The notes: generated from the letters alone by a model not told the origin. 23,745 bases of DNA from DAOUFU01 sp034429275 (GCA_034429275.1 DAOUFU010000050.1:1-23745), one strand, 5' to 3'; positions 7,738 to 14,945 are shown, counted from the stretch's first letter. A program made the numbers and translations.

Positions 7738-9858
7738 ATGCCTGAATCCGCCCTGCACCCTGCCTTCTCTGCCGATCCTGTCGGCCATTTTCACCTGTAC
7801 TATTACGAGCTGCTGGCGCGGCTGCTGGGCAACCTGCACCGGGGCACAAAGCGCAGCGCTGACCAGCGCCTGACCGGACTGTTCACCGCCTATCCATTCC
7901 TGGCGGGCTATGCGCAGATGCTGGCCGACCTGTCGGGTCGTCCCATCAATGACCAGGCGGCATGGTGGGCGGAGCAGATCGCCGCGCTTGAGGCCCGCGT
8001 ACCGGGCCACCTGCCTCTGCGTGCACTGCGCCAGGTGCCGGGGTTGGGGCCGGAGCAGGTGCGGCTGCTGATGGCCGTCGGGGCGGTGGAAGAAGATATT
8101 CGTTTTGGGGCGGTATTTGCCGCCCTGCAAGAGCCGCTTGAGGCGCGGTCGCCGTGCCTGGGCCTGTTGGGCTGGCTGGTCGGGGAACCGGACTCGCCGC
8201 TCAGCGATCCCTGGTTGGCTGTGCGCCCTTTGATCGAGGCGGGGCTGGTGCAGGTGGTGAACCGCAGCGATCCGCGCACGGAGTGGCGGCTGAGCGTGCC
8301 GCCGGTGATCTGGGACGCGCTGCGCGGGCGTCCGGTCGATGTGCCCGCGCCGGGGTTAACCCGGCTGACCGCAGATCACTTCCCTGCCCTGGAGGAAGTG
8401 GTGCTGCCGACCTCGCTTTATGAGCAGCTCACGCCCGTTCCCGCCATGATCGGGGATCACGCGCGGAGTGGAGAGGGGATGCTCAGTGCGATTATTCTGC
8501 GCGGCATGAAGGGCGTGGGGCGGCTGACCACCTTGGGCGCGCTGGCCAGAGCTTCTGGGCGCGATGTGCTGCTGTGCGAACGCCTGGACGAGACTACGCG
8601 GCCTTTGATCGGCCCATTGGCGGTGTTGATGCACGCTCTGCCGGTGCTGCGCCTCGATCCTGGGCCGAGCGAAACGCTCGATCTGCCCCTGCTGGCCGGT
8701 TATGATGGCACAGTGGGCATCACGTTGGGGCGCACGGGCGGCGTGCAGGGCGCGCTGACCATCCACGCCCTGACGCTGACTCTGCCGCCGCCGGATGACG
8801 AAGCGCGCGCTCGCCTGTGGGTGGCGACGGGTGCGCCGCTGGTGCCGGAAGACGCTTCGCACATCGTGAGCCAGTTTGTACTGACTGGCGGCCTGATCAG
8901 CCAGGTGGCGAGCATGGCGCGGGCCTATGCTGCACTCGACGGGCGTGAGGCGATCGGTACCTACGATGTGCAGCAGGCGGCCCGCAGTCTCAACCGGCAG
9001 GCGCTGGATACCCTGGCGACCGGGCTGGAATCGGTGCGCGGCTGGGAAGACCTGGTGGTGAGTACCGCTGTGATGGACGAACTGCTCGCGCTGGAGCTGC
9101 GCTGCCGCCAGCGTGAGCGGTTGTTTCACGAGACTGGCCCCGCCTTCCGGCGAAACCTCAACCGCGGCGTGCGGGCTATGTTCAGCGGGCCGAGCGGCAC
9201 GGGGAAAACCCTGGCTGCCCGCGCGCTGGCCGCCGCGCTGAACAAGGATATTTACCGGGTGAACTTCGACGCTACGGTGAGCAAGTACATCGGCGAGACG
9301 GAGCGCAACCTGAACGAAGTCTTTTCGCGGGCGGAAGAACTGGATGTGATCCTGTTGATCGACGAGGGCGATGGACTGCTCACCCGCCGGACTGACGTGA
9401 GCAACGCCAACGATCGTTACGCGAACCTGGAGACCAATTACCTGCTTCAGCGGCTGGAAAGCTATGAAGGGATCGTGGTCATCACCACCAACGCCTCGCA
9501 GCGCATTGATACCGCCTTTCTGCGCCGGCTTGACGTGGTGATCGAGTTCTCGCGGCCCGAAAAAACCGAACGGCTGGCACTCTGGCGGGCGCATCTGCCG
9601 CAGCACAGCGCCATCAGCCCTGACCTGCTGGACGACATCGCGGCACGCTGCGCCCTCACCGGCGGTCAGATTCGCAACGCGTCGCTGGTGGTGGCCCTGC
9701 TGGCGCTCGATGCAAATCGCCCGGCAGGGGATGAAGACCTGCTCGCCGCGCTCCAGCGCGAGTATCGCAAAGCGGGCGCGGCCTATCCTCTGACGCGCTC
9801 CAACCACGCTGCCCGCCAGTCGGACCGGCTGCGGGCGCTGCTGGACTCATATTCGTAG
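7738..9858 (+). CDS. AAA+ ATPase of eCIS (Afp15-like), with degenerate first P-loop domain
   Basis: A 706-residue protein from ATG 7738, preceded by AAAGGGA at 7725-7731. The C-terminal AAA+ module is complete: Walker A GPSGTGKT at residues 484-491, Walker B ILLIDEGD with D542-E543, sensor-1 ITTNAS with N585, and a candidate arginine finger R596/R597 in FLRRLDVV. The N-terminal ~200 residues look like a helical/winged-helix region (LGLLGWLVGEPDSPLSD). Residues ~250-265 read LRGMKGVGRLTT, a P-loop-like sequence in which the Walker lysine is arginine (R262), suggesting an inactive first ATPase domain. AAA+ ATPases of this type are a hallmark of eCIS loci (Afp15 in the antifeeding prophage), where they are thought to assist particle assembly. 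The cargo gene follows after 17 bases. Family assignment is firm; the exact molecular role is established only by analogy. Confidence 0.9.
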   Translation: MPESALHPAFSADPVGHFHLYYYELLARLLGNLHRGTKRSADQRLTGLFTAYPFLAGYAQMLADLSGRPINDQAAWWAEQIAALEARVPGHLPLRALRQVPGLGPEQVRLLMAVGAVEEDIRFGAVFAALQEPLEARSPCLGLLGWLVGEPDSPLSDPWLAVRPLIEAGLVQVVNRSDPRTEWRLSVPPVIWDALRGRPVDVPAPGLTRLTADHFPALEEVVLPTSLYEQLTPVPAMIGDHARSGEGMLSAIILRGMKGVGRLTTLGALARASGRDVLLCERLDETTRPLIGPLAVLMHALPVLRLDPGPSETLDLPLLAGYDGTVGITLGRTGGVQGALTIHALTLTLPPPDDEARARLWVATGAPLVPEDASHIVSQFVLTGGLISQVASMARAYAALDGREAIGTYDVQQAARSLNRQALDTLATGLESVRGWEDLVVSTAVMDELLALELRCRQRERLFHETGPAFRRNLNRGVRAMFSGPSGTGKTLAARALAAALNKDIYRVNFDATVSKYIGETERNLNEVFSRAEELDVILLIDEGDGLLTRRTDVSNANDRYANLETNYLLQRLESYEGIVVITTNASQRIDTAFLRRLDVVIEFSRPEKTERLALWRAHLPQHSAISPDLLDDIAARCALTGGQIRNASLVVALLALDANRPAGDEDLLAALQREYRKAGAAYPLTRSNHAARQSDRLRALLDSYS

Positions 9859-9875
9859 CAGAAAGGAACGAGTGA

Positions 9876-11240
9876 GTGCACACCTACCAGGGTAAATCCA
9901 GGCAATCTTCGCATCCTGACGCTGCTCAGGGCGCGCCGGAACATGCCCAGCGCCGGATCGATGCCACGCGCGCGCCCGCCTGGACCGGTGCGTTACCGCT
10001 CCGCCCCAAGCTGACGGTCACTGCCCCTGGCGATGCCTTCGAGCAAGAGGCGGACCAGGTCGCCGCCCGCGTAATGCGCATGGCGGAGCCGGTGGTCCAG
10101 CGCGAACCCTGCGCAGACTGCCCGGACGAAGAATCTGCCCTGCAGCGGCAGGTGGATGAGGAAGAGGACGAGCAAGAGGCCGTCCAGCTCAAAGCGAGCG
10201 GCGGGGATAGCGGTGGGATGGCAGCGCCGGACTCTGTGTATCACGCGCTCAGCGGGGGCGGGCAGCCGCTGGACTCGGAGACGCGCGCATATATGGAGCC
10301 GCGTTTCGGTCAGGATTTTAGCGGCGTGCGGGTGCATATCGACTCGCAGGCGGCGCAGTCGGCGGCGGAGGTTGGCGCGCGGGCCTATACCGTCGGGCAG
10401 GACGTGGTGTTTGGCGCGGGCGAATATGCACCGGGTACAACCGCAGGCAAGCAGTTGATCGCCCACGAACTGGCGCATACTGTTCAGCAGACTCACGTCA
10501 GTCCACGAGTATCCCGGCAGATGAACATGGCCTGCACCGAAACCGCTCGCTGGCCGGGCAACTATGAGCACGCTGCCATCGAAAGCGACTATGCCGTCAA
10601 CGTCAACCCAGTGGGGGCGGCCCTGGAATTCGCGATTCCGGGCAGCGGTCCGGGTGGAGGTACGGGTTATGCGGATATTGTCGATCTTTCGACTCATGCG
10701 ATCTACGAGATTAAGACCTGGTTGGGCAAAGAGCAGGGCAGAATCGAGGTATTGCGCTACCTCAACAGCGCGATCAACGAATGCGATCCCGACGCGCCCT
10801 GGCATGCCGGTGTCGCGTATCCGCCGCGCGTCATACCGATGACCGACAATACCGAGATCGTCACCCAACAGTATCCGGACGCACCCGGCGTCATCGTATA
10901 CTGGAAGCGCAGACGCAAACGCCAGCCCGAAACGGAAAAAGTGCGCGTGCGGCAGCCTATGCCAGCCACTGATCGGACATGGCAAGATGCACTGCGCGCC
11001 ATCAAAAAATTCTTGGAAGATGTGGTCCAAGGCGGCCTGGATGCCGAAGCGGCTGCACAGCGCTTTTTGCAGGAAAACCCATGGGTGCAAGACTTTCTGA
11101 TTGGAGCCGCAATTACGATTGTGGTGGCGACTATTATCGAAGACATCGTCACTCTGGGGGCCGGTTTGCTGGACGATCCAGCCTCAATGGCAGCTGCTTT
11201 CGCCCTGGTACGCATCGCGCAAACAGCACCGGCGCGCTGA
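9876..11240 (+). CDS. eCIS cargo: DUF4157 domain protein with PD-(D/E)XK-like payload and C-terminal hydrophobic segment
   Basis: 454 residues from GTG 9876, with GAAAGGA at 9861-9867 as ribosome binding site. Layout: leader RRIDATRAPAWTGAL (26-40); TVTAPGDAFEQEADQVAARV, the usual preamble to DUF4157; PVVQR (72-76) and a CADC pair (79-82); an acidic linker; DUF4157 / eCIS core domain (~122-205), including LSGGGQPLD, FGQDFSGVRVH, and the zinc-protease-like HELAH (H197-H201). Then comes a payload with GYADIVDL (D267, D270) and YEIKTW (E278, K280), the layout of a PD-(D/E)XK nuclease-like fold. A basic run KRRRKR lies at 344-349, and a hydrophobic stretch FLIGAAITIVVATII at 407-421. DUF4157 proteins are strongly associated with eCIS and widely regarded as cargo or cargo-processing proteins. 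Nuclease activity is inferred from a short motif. GC falls in the C-terminal part compared with the leader. Confidence 0.88.
   Translation: MHTYQGKSRQSSHPDAAQGAPEHAQRRIDATRAPAWTGALPLRPKLTVTAPGDAFEQEADQVAARVMRMAEPVVQREPCADCPDEESALQRQVDEEEDEQEAVQLKASGGDSGGMAAPDSVYHALSGGGQPLDSETRAYMEPRFGQDFSGVRVHIDSQAAQSAAEVGARAYTVGQDVVFGAGEYAPGTTAGKQLIAHELAHTVQQTHVSPRVSRQMNMACTETARWPGNYEHAAIESDYAVNVNPVGAALEFAIPGSGPGGGTGYADIVDLSTHAIYEIKTWLGKEQGRIEVLRYLNSAINECDPDAPWHAGVAYPPRVIPMTDNTEIVTQQYPDAPGVIVYWKRRRKRQPETEKVRVRQPMPATDRTWQDALRAIKKFLEDVVQGGLDAEAAAQRFLQENPWVQDFLIGAAITIVVATIIEDIVTLGAGLLDDPASMAAAFALVRIAQTAPAR
9951..9995 (+). repeat. Cargo leader repeat, copy 1 (codes RRIDATRAPAWTGAL)
   Basis: These 45 bases encode residues 26-40 of the DUF4157 cargo. 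They match 12135-12179 at 40 of 45 positions, and all five differences are synonymous third-position changes. The similarity extends weakly upstream at protein level (AAQ-APE). It is read here as a conserved N-terminal tag, not as mobile DNA. Confidence 0.8.
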
Positions 11241-11267
11241 GCCAGTATTGAGAGGTCATGAGAGCCT

Positions 11268-11993
11268 ATGAGGTGGCTTGCGATATTTCTTGAACACATT
11301 GACTGTTCACCGGATTTTGCCAGTTTTGTGAACGATCAGCTCACTGCGCAGGCTGCCCAATTGGCTCATATTAAATTGGACAGCGGAGGCTTTGTGCTCA
11401 TGCCCGAACAGGACTCATTCCAGTTTTTGACCGATGAGCGCAATATCACCTCGGTGAGTGGTTATCTCGTTGGCCCGGATGCAGATGGTTTTGCGGTGAC
11501 GTTCGCCTGGTGGTGTGAGGGTTTTGCCAGGCCAGTTGATCCCCAACATCCGCCCACCGACTGCCCGTTACGCGTGGTCTGGACTGAGTTTCCCGCAAAT
11601 GAACTGCGCGCACGCTATGCCCAACCCCTGGAACCTCCAGCAGTTTTCCAAACTACGGTACCGTTCGAAACAGAATGGTGGGCGTTTAGCTGGCCCAATG
11701 TGTGGCTTGAGGTGTGCTTTGCCTCGCCTGTATCAGACCAGACTTGTCGGGCGCTCGATTCACAACTGGCAGCATTCTTCGCTACCTGGAATGGCCAGCG
11801 CCCGGCACGAGGCCGAATTCATTCCATTCTCCCCACCCGTCGTGCTGGTGCTCACAGCGTAGAGGTATTCATCGATTTTGGCTCCGCAGCCCAGGAAGCC
11901 GTTGCCGAACTGCTCCAGGCCCTGGCTCACCCGGTGGAGCCACTCCAAAGTATCCGAAAAATAGTTGGACGTGGATATAGTGTGGTGCCCTGA
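11268..11993 (+). CDS. Orphan protein between two cargo genes; candidate immunity protein, chaperone or effector
   Basis: A 241-residue protein that I do not recognise. ATG 11268 is chosen because the nearby ATG at 11258 runs into a stop after eleven codons; AGAGG at 11251-11255 is a somewhat distant ribosome binding site. It lacks the RRIDATRAPAWTGAL leader, DUF4157, signal peptide and membrane helix. It is tryptophan-rich (FAWWCEGF, EWWAFSWPNVWLEV). Two stretches, VWLEVCFASPVSDQTCRALDS and SVEVFIDFGSAAQEAVAELL, both look like a beta strand followed by an amphipathic helix, so a duplicated alpha/beta fold is possible. Sampled 60-base lines are 25/60 and 30/60 GC, clearly below the 40/60 or more seen in structural genes upstream. 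It sits 27 bases after the DUF4157 cargo and 60 bases before the second cargo. An immunity or chaperone role would fit this position but rests on context only. Confidence 0.6.
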   Translation: MRWLAIFLEHIDCSPDFASFVNDQLTAQAAQLAHIKLDSGGFVLMPEQDSFQFLTDERNITSVSGYLVGPDADGFAVTFAWWCEGFARPVDPQHPPTDCPLRVVWTEFPANELRARYAQPLEPPAVFQTTVPFETEWWAFSWPNVWLEVCFASPVSDQTCRALDSQLAAFFATWNGQRPARGRIHSILPTRRAGAHSVEVFIDFGSAAQEAVAELLQALAHPVEPLQSIRKIVGRGYSVVP

Positions 11994-12053
11994 ACGCGGA
12001 ATGTGGTCCAATGCCCCATCATCGCTCGTAGGGTTTTATCAGGGGATAATAAC

Positions 12054-13046
12054 ATGACTGCCAGATTGACCCACCAGCACAAGCCCATCATTGCCCGCAC
12101 TACCGCTGCCCAGGTTGCCCCGGAGCGCGTCCGGCGGCGAATCGATGCCACCCGCGCACCCGCCTGGACCGGTGCGTTGCATCCAACGGGGCCGGTGGTC
12201 CAGCGCAAGCTGCTGATGCATTCGGCTTCGGACGCCACCGCGTTCAAGTGGTATTTCTCGCCAGCGGATGCAGCCCTGTTTGAATGGAAGGGGGTTAAGG
12301 GAAAGCCGCTCGAAATATCGATGAAAGCGCCGCCTGCCGGTGGCGCGGCCCCCACACCGGAAGACGAGTTCCGGGTCAATATGCTCAAGGCGTTCATCAA
12401 CCATCCGACCGAGTCCCTGCTGATCCGCGCCTACCCCATGGATACCAGCCTGCCCACGCACGAACTGTGGAAAAATGGCAAAAAAGTGGGCGATACCGAC
12501 AAATCGTTCACCATGCGGACCATTTCGGGGAATATTCTGGGGGCGGGCGGCGTGACCATCCCTTCAAAGACGCTCGCGGTAGCCAGCGATCCCAACTATT
12601 CCGGCTCGGTTACCTCCGAGCCGAACCAGTCCTGGATTCTCTATACCACACCTCAGTCACTCGCCCACGAGTTTGGGCACGCCTTCCTTTTGTTTTCCGG
12701 CGCAGCCTGGACTCATGGGAAGAAGGTGTCCAAATCAGCCGGTGTGCTCGACCCATCGGGCAAAGTCTTCGAGGGCGAGGTCGATAAGTTCATCGGGGAA
12801 TACGCCTCGGAGAAGTTCGCCAGTCTGCCGGTGTTTGATCCCGGCGCGCTGCATTTTTCACCCACCGTGATCCGCAACTGGCCCGAACCCCCCGATTTTA
12901 AGCCGACCTTCAGGGGGACCTGGCTGGAATTTGAGGCTAAATATCCGGGGGCTAAGGTCTCTGAAGAGAAGCAAAAGGTGGGCAAACAGACCAGGCGCGT
13001 GCTGAGAGTTTGTGTGCCGAAGCCCGGCGAAATTTGCCCCTTCTGA
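12054..13046 (+). CDS. Second candidate eCIS cargo: leader plus HEFGH zinc-metalloprotease-like domain, without DUF4157
   Basis: 330 residues from ATG 12054, with AGGGGAT at 12041-12047 as ribosome binding site; the longer frame from GTG 12003 lacks one. Residues 18-42 repeat the leader of the DUF4157 cargo (AAQ-APE then RRIDATRAPAWTGAL), and PVVQR follows at 47-51, skipping the ~30-residue preamble present in the first cargo. No DUF4157 domain is present. The body has an HEFGH zincin motif at H205-E206-F207-G208-H209, followed by AFLLFSGAAWTHG. Candidate third ligands are H221 or an acidic residue in FEGEVDKFIGE (239-249). Two cysteines lie near the end (VCVPKPGEICPF). A sampled line, 12481-12540, is 29/60 GC. 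It is the last gene before a terminator. A metalloprotease-type effector is likely from motif plus context; substrate unknown. Confidence 0.72.
   Translation: MTARLTHQHKPIIARTTAAQVAPERVRRRIDATRAPAWTGALHPTGPVVQRKLLMHSASDATAFKWYFSPADAALFEWKGVKGKPLEISMKAPPAGGAAPTPEDEFRVNMLKAFINHPTESLLIRAYPMDTSLPTHELWKNGKKVGDTDKSFTMRTISGNILGAGGVTIPSKTLAVASDPNYSGSVTSEPNQSWILYTTPQSLAHEFGHAFLLFSGAAWTHGKKVSKSAGVLDPSGKVFEGEVDKFIGEYASEKFASLPVFDPGALHFSPTVIRNWPEPPDFKPTFRGTWLEFEAKYPGAKVSEEKQKVGKQTRRVLRVCVPKPGEICPF
12135..12179 (+). repeat. Cargo leader repeat, copy 2 (codes RRIDATRAPAWTGAL)
   Basis: The 45 bases encode residues 28-42 of the HEFGH cargo and match 9951-9995 with only five synonymous third-position differences. 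A second identical block of 16 bases, coding PVVQR, follows at 12191-12206 and corresponds to 10088-10103 in the first cargo gene. Confidence 0.8.
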
Positions 13047-13054
13047 CGGTGAAA

Positions 13055-13077
13055 GGGCGGGCAAGAAGCACCCGCCC
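13055..13077. terminator. Bidirectional hairpin terminator between the eCIS operon and deoC
   Basis: GGGCGGG (13055-13061) pairs with CCCGCCC (13071-13077) over a nine-base loop. It lies between the converging ends of the HEFGH cargo gene (13046) and deoC (13104). On the plus strand the stem is followed by ATTATTTC, and on the minus strand by TTTCACC, so both tails are only moderately T-rich. It probably serves both directions. Confidence 0.6.
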
Positions 13078-13103
13078 CATTATTTCGCATCCACTGCCGC
13101 TGC

Positions 13104-13787
13104 TCAGCCGCCGAACCGCCGCCGGGCCTCATCCAGGATGGCCGCCGTCGCCGTCGCACCGGCGCGAGTTGCCCCCAACGCGCGGACTTCCAGCAGCCGG
13201 TCGAGCGTGCGCACGCCGCCCGCCGCCTTGACCTGTACGTGTGCCGGCGAATGGGTCCGCATCAGCCGCAGATCGTCATCCGTCGCGCCGCCGGAGCCGT
13301 AGCCGGTCCAGGTCTTCACCCAGTCCACCCCCACTTCGCCACAGATCTGGCACAGCATGATCTTCTGCTCGTCGTTGAGGTAACAGTTCTCGAAGATGAC
13401 TTTGATCTTCTGCCCGGCCTGGTGGGTAACCTCTGTCACGGCCTGGATGTCGTCGGTCACATAGCTCCAGTCGCCGCTCAGCACGCGGCTGATATTCACG
13501 ACCATGTCCAGTTCTTCGCCGCCGTCGGCCAGGGCTTGCTGCGCTTCGGCTACTTTGACCGCGGTGGTATGTCCTCCGTGCGGAAAACCGATCGTTGTGC
13601 TGGCTTTGACCGTGCTGCGCTTGAGCAGTTCCACGCAGCGTGGCAGGTAGTGGGGCATGATACACACGCTGGCGACTTCGTATTCCAGCGCGATTTCGAT
13701 TCCCTGCTCCAGGTCGTCGATCGTCAAAGTCGGCTTGAGCAGCGAATGGTCGATCATTTTGGCGAGGTCTTGCACTGTGACGTCCAC
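13104..13787 (-). CDS. deoC: Deoxyribose-phosphate aldolase
   Basis: Catalyses reversible cleavage of 2-deoxy-D-ribose 5-phosphate to acetaldehyde and glyceraldehyde 3-phosphate in the cytoplasm, as part of deoxynucleoside catabolism. About 227 residues, normal for the bacterial class. The sequence has IDHSLLKP near the N-terminus, GFPHGG, LDMVVNI with the proton-relay Asp (D94), WVKTWTGYGSGG with the Schiff-base lysine (K158), and VKAAGGVRT with the second active-site lysine (K187). The open frame extends to a TTG at 13799, but GGAGGA (13791-13796) fits a start at GTG 13787, which I chose. W160 replaces the serine commonly found after the K-T pair. It lies 42 bases downstream of the uroporphyrinogen-decarboxylase-like gene on the same strand, probably in one operon. 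Function is confident; which pathway feeds it here is unclear. Confidence 0.93.
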   Translation of the reverse strand: MDVTVQDLAKMIDHSLLKPTLTIDDLEQGIEIALEYEVASVCIMPHYLPRCVELLKRSTVKASTTIGFPHGGHTTAVKVAEAQQALADGGEELDMVVNISRVLSGDWSYVTDDIQAVTEVTHQAGQKIKVIFENCYLNDEQKIMLCQICGEVGVDWVKTWTGYGSGGATDDDLRLMRTHSPAHVQVKAAGGVRTLDRLLEVRALGATRAGATATAAILDEARRRFGG

Positions 13788-13829
13788 AACATCCTCCAAT
13801 CCAACGGCGTTCCAGGCTGACCGCAGGGA

Positions 13830-14945
13830 TCAACGGTCATAACGGCAGTGAGTCTGTACCACCTTCATCAACCAGCGCATCCGCCCGACGCCTGTCCCTG
13901 CGGCCAGCGATCCCGCCGTGGCGATGGTCAGCCGCTTGTTGGCACCGGCTTTCTCAAAATCGGAGATCACATGCGCGCGAATGGTTTCTGGTGATTCGTT
14001 GCGCAGCACAAACGGCGGCAGATGGCCCAGGATGACCGCATCGGGCATCTTGGCGCGAATGAGCGCGACATCGACCTCCGGCCCATAGTTGACCACGTTG
14101 ATCCCCAGCTCGCGCTGGGCGTCGAGATGGTGCCCCATGGCGCTGTCGGAATGCTGGTAGCGGCGCGATCCCAAAGGGGCCATCGCCCCCAGCACCTTTT
14201 CGAGCACGGGCACGCAGTATTCGCCGTACAGCTTGCGGTTGAACAGCGCGCTGTTGTCGTCGGTGATCCACCAGCCCGGCGTGGTGTTGCCACTGAAGTC
14301 GCGTAGAACCCGGTTGAACTCGACCATTTTCTGCGCCAGGATGTCGCGGAAGCGATGCATCAAATCCGGGTGGTCGTACATCCAGAAGAAGACGGTCTCC
14401 GGGTGGAGCACCGAGGTCATGATGGTGGCCGGGCCACGACTGCCCGTGCCCAGCGCGGGCATCTCGTCCCCGCGCGCCTTGCGCATCTCCCACTCGCGCA
14501 GGTACGGTTCCGGGAAGGCCCAGGTCGCCATATCGGTCGTTTCGGCGCGGTCGAGGATGCGCGCGAATTCATCGGGATCGTTGGTGGCCGGGGTCAGCCA
14601 GGGCGTCGCGCCTTCGGTATACGAAAAGAAGCAGCCGAACAGGTTCTCGATGCGGTGGGGCTGGAATTCCCAGGTGTCTTCTTCGAAAAACGCCTTGCCG
14701 ACATATTCGAGGGTGATGGCATTGGCTTCGCGGTGCAGGCTGTCGCGGTAGGCCTTGTCCTGGTAATAGCGCACCGTTGATTCCACGCCCAGAAACTCGA
14801 ACAGCCAGTGATCATCGGGCGAGAACACCAGCCCGCAGCGCGGCTTGTTGTCGTCGATTTCGGGGCACAGATCGTTTTCGGCCCAGAATGCATCCACATC
14901 CAGGTCGGTTGTGAGCGCCATGAACTCGTCTTCAATGAGCGGCAT
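13830..14945 (-). CDS. Uroporphyrinogen-decarboxylase-superfamily protein (not canonical HemE)
   Basis: 371 residues from ATG 14945, with a weak AAAGAG ribosome binding site; ATG at residue 9 is an alternative. The fold family is recognised from GWWITDDNSALFNRKLYGEYCVPVLEKV, RYQHSDSAMGHHLD, GINVVNYGPEVDV and a terminal GTGVGRMRWLMKV. The typical HemE N-terminal MRQAGR signature is absent, so haem synthesis is unlikely. The MtaA/CmuA-type H-x-C zinc motif is also not intact: the corresponding place reads QHSDS. Relatives of this type are frequent in carbohydrate-related clusters of Chloroflexota and other groups and are mostly uncharacterised; some members of the superfamily are corrinoid methyltransferases. 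It is upstream of deoC in a probable two-gene operon and divergent from the kduD-type gene. The substrate is unknown. Confidence 0.78.
   Translation of the reverse strand: MPLIEDEFMALTTDLDVDAFWAENDLCPEIDDNKPRCGLVFSPDDHWLFEFLGVESTVRYYQDKAYRDSLHREANAITLEYVGKAFFEEDTWEFQPHRIENLFGCFFSYTEGATPWLTPATNDPDEFARILDRAETTDMATWAFPEPYLREWEMRKARGDEMPALGTGSRGPATIMTSVLHPETVFFWMYDHPDLMHRFRDILAQKMVEFNRVLRDFSGNTTPGWWITDDNSALFNRKLYGEYCVPVLEKVLGAMAPLGSRRYQHSDSAMGHHLDAQRELGINVVNYGPEVDVALIRAKMPDAVILGHLPPFVLRNESPETIRAHVISDFEKAGANKRLTIATAGSLAAGTGVGRMRWLMKVVQTHCRYDR

Noticed and set aside
8356..9807. 483-residue minus-strand frame opposite the ATPase
   Set aside because: Antisense to intact Walker A/B coding sequence; no start context or domain.
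12003..12053. GTG 12003 as start of the HEFGH cargo
   Set aside because: No ribosome binding site precedes it, whereas AGGGGAT sits correctly before ATG 12054, and the leader alignment with the first cargo begins after this ATG.
13239..13820. 193-residue plus-strand frame opposite deoC
   Set aside because: The minus strand encodes a complete DeoC with both active-site lysines, so this is a shadow.
13830..14945. Annotation as hemE
   Set aside because: The N-terminal substrate-binding signature of HemE is absent, and no haem genes are nearby.
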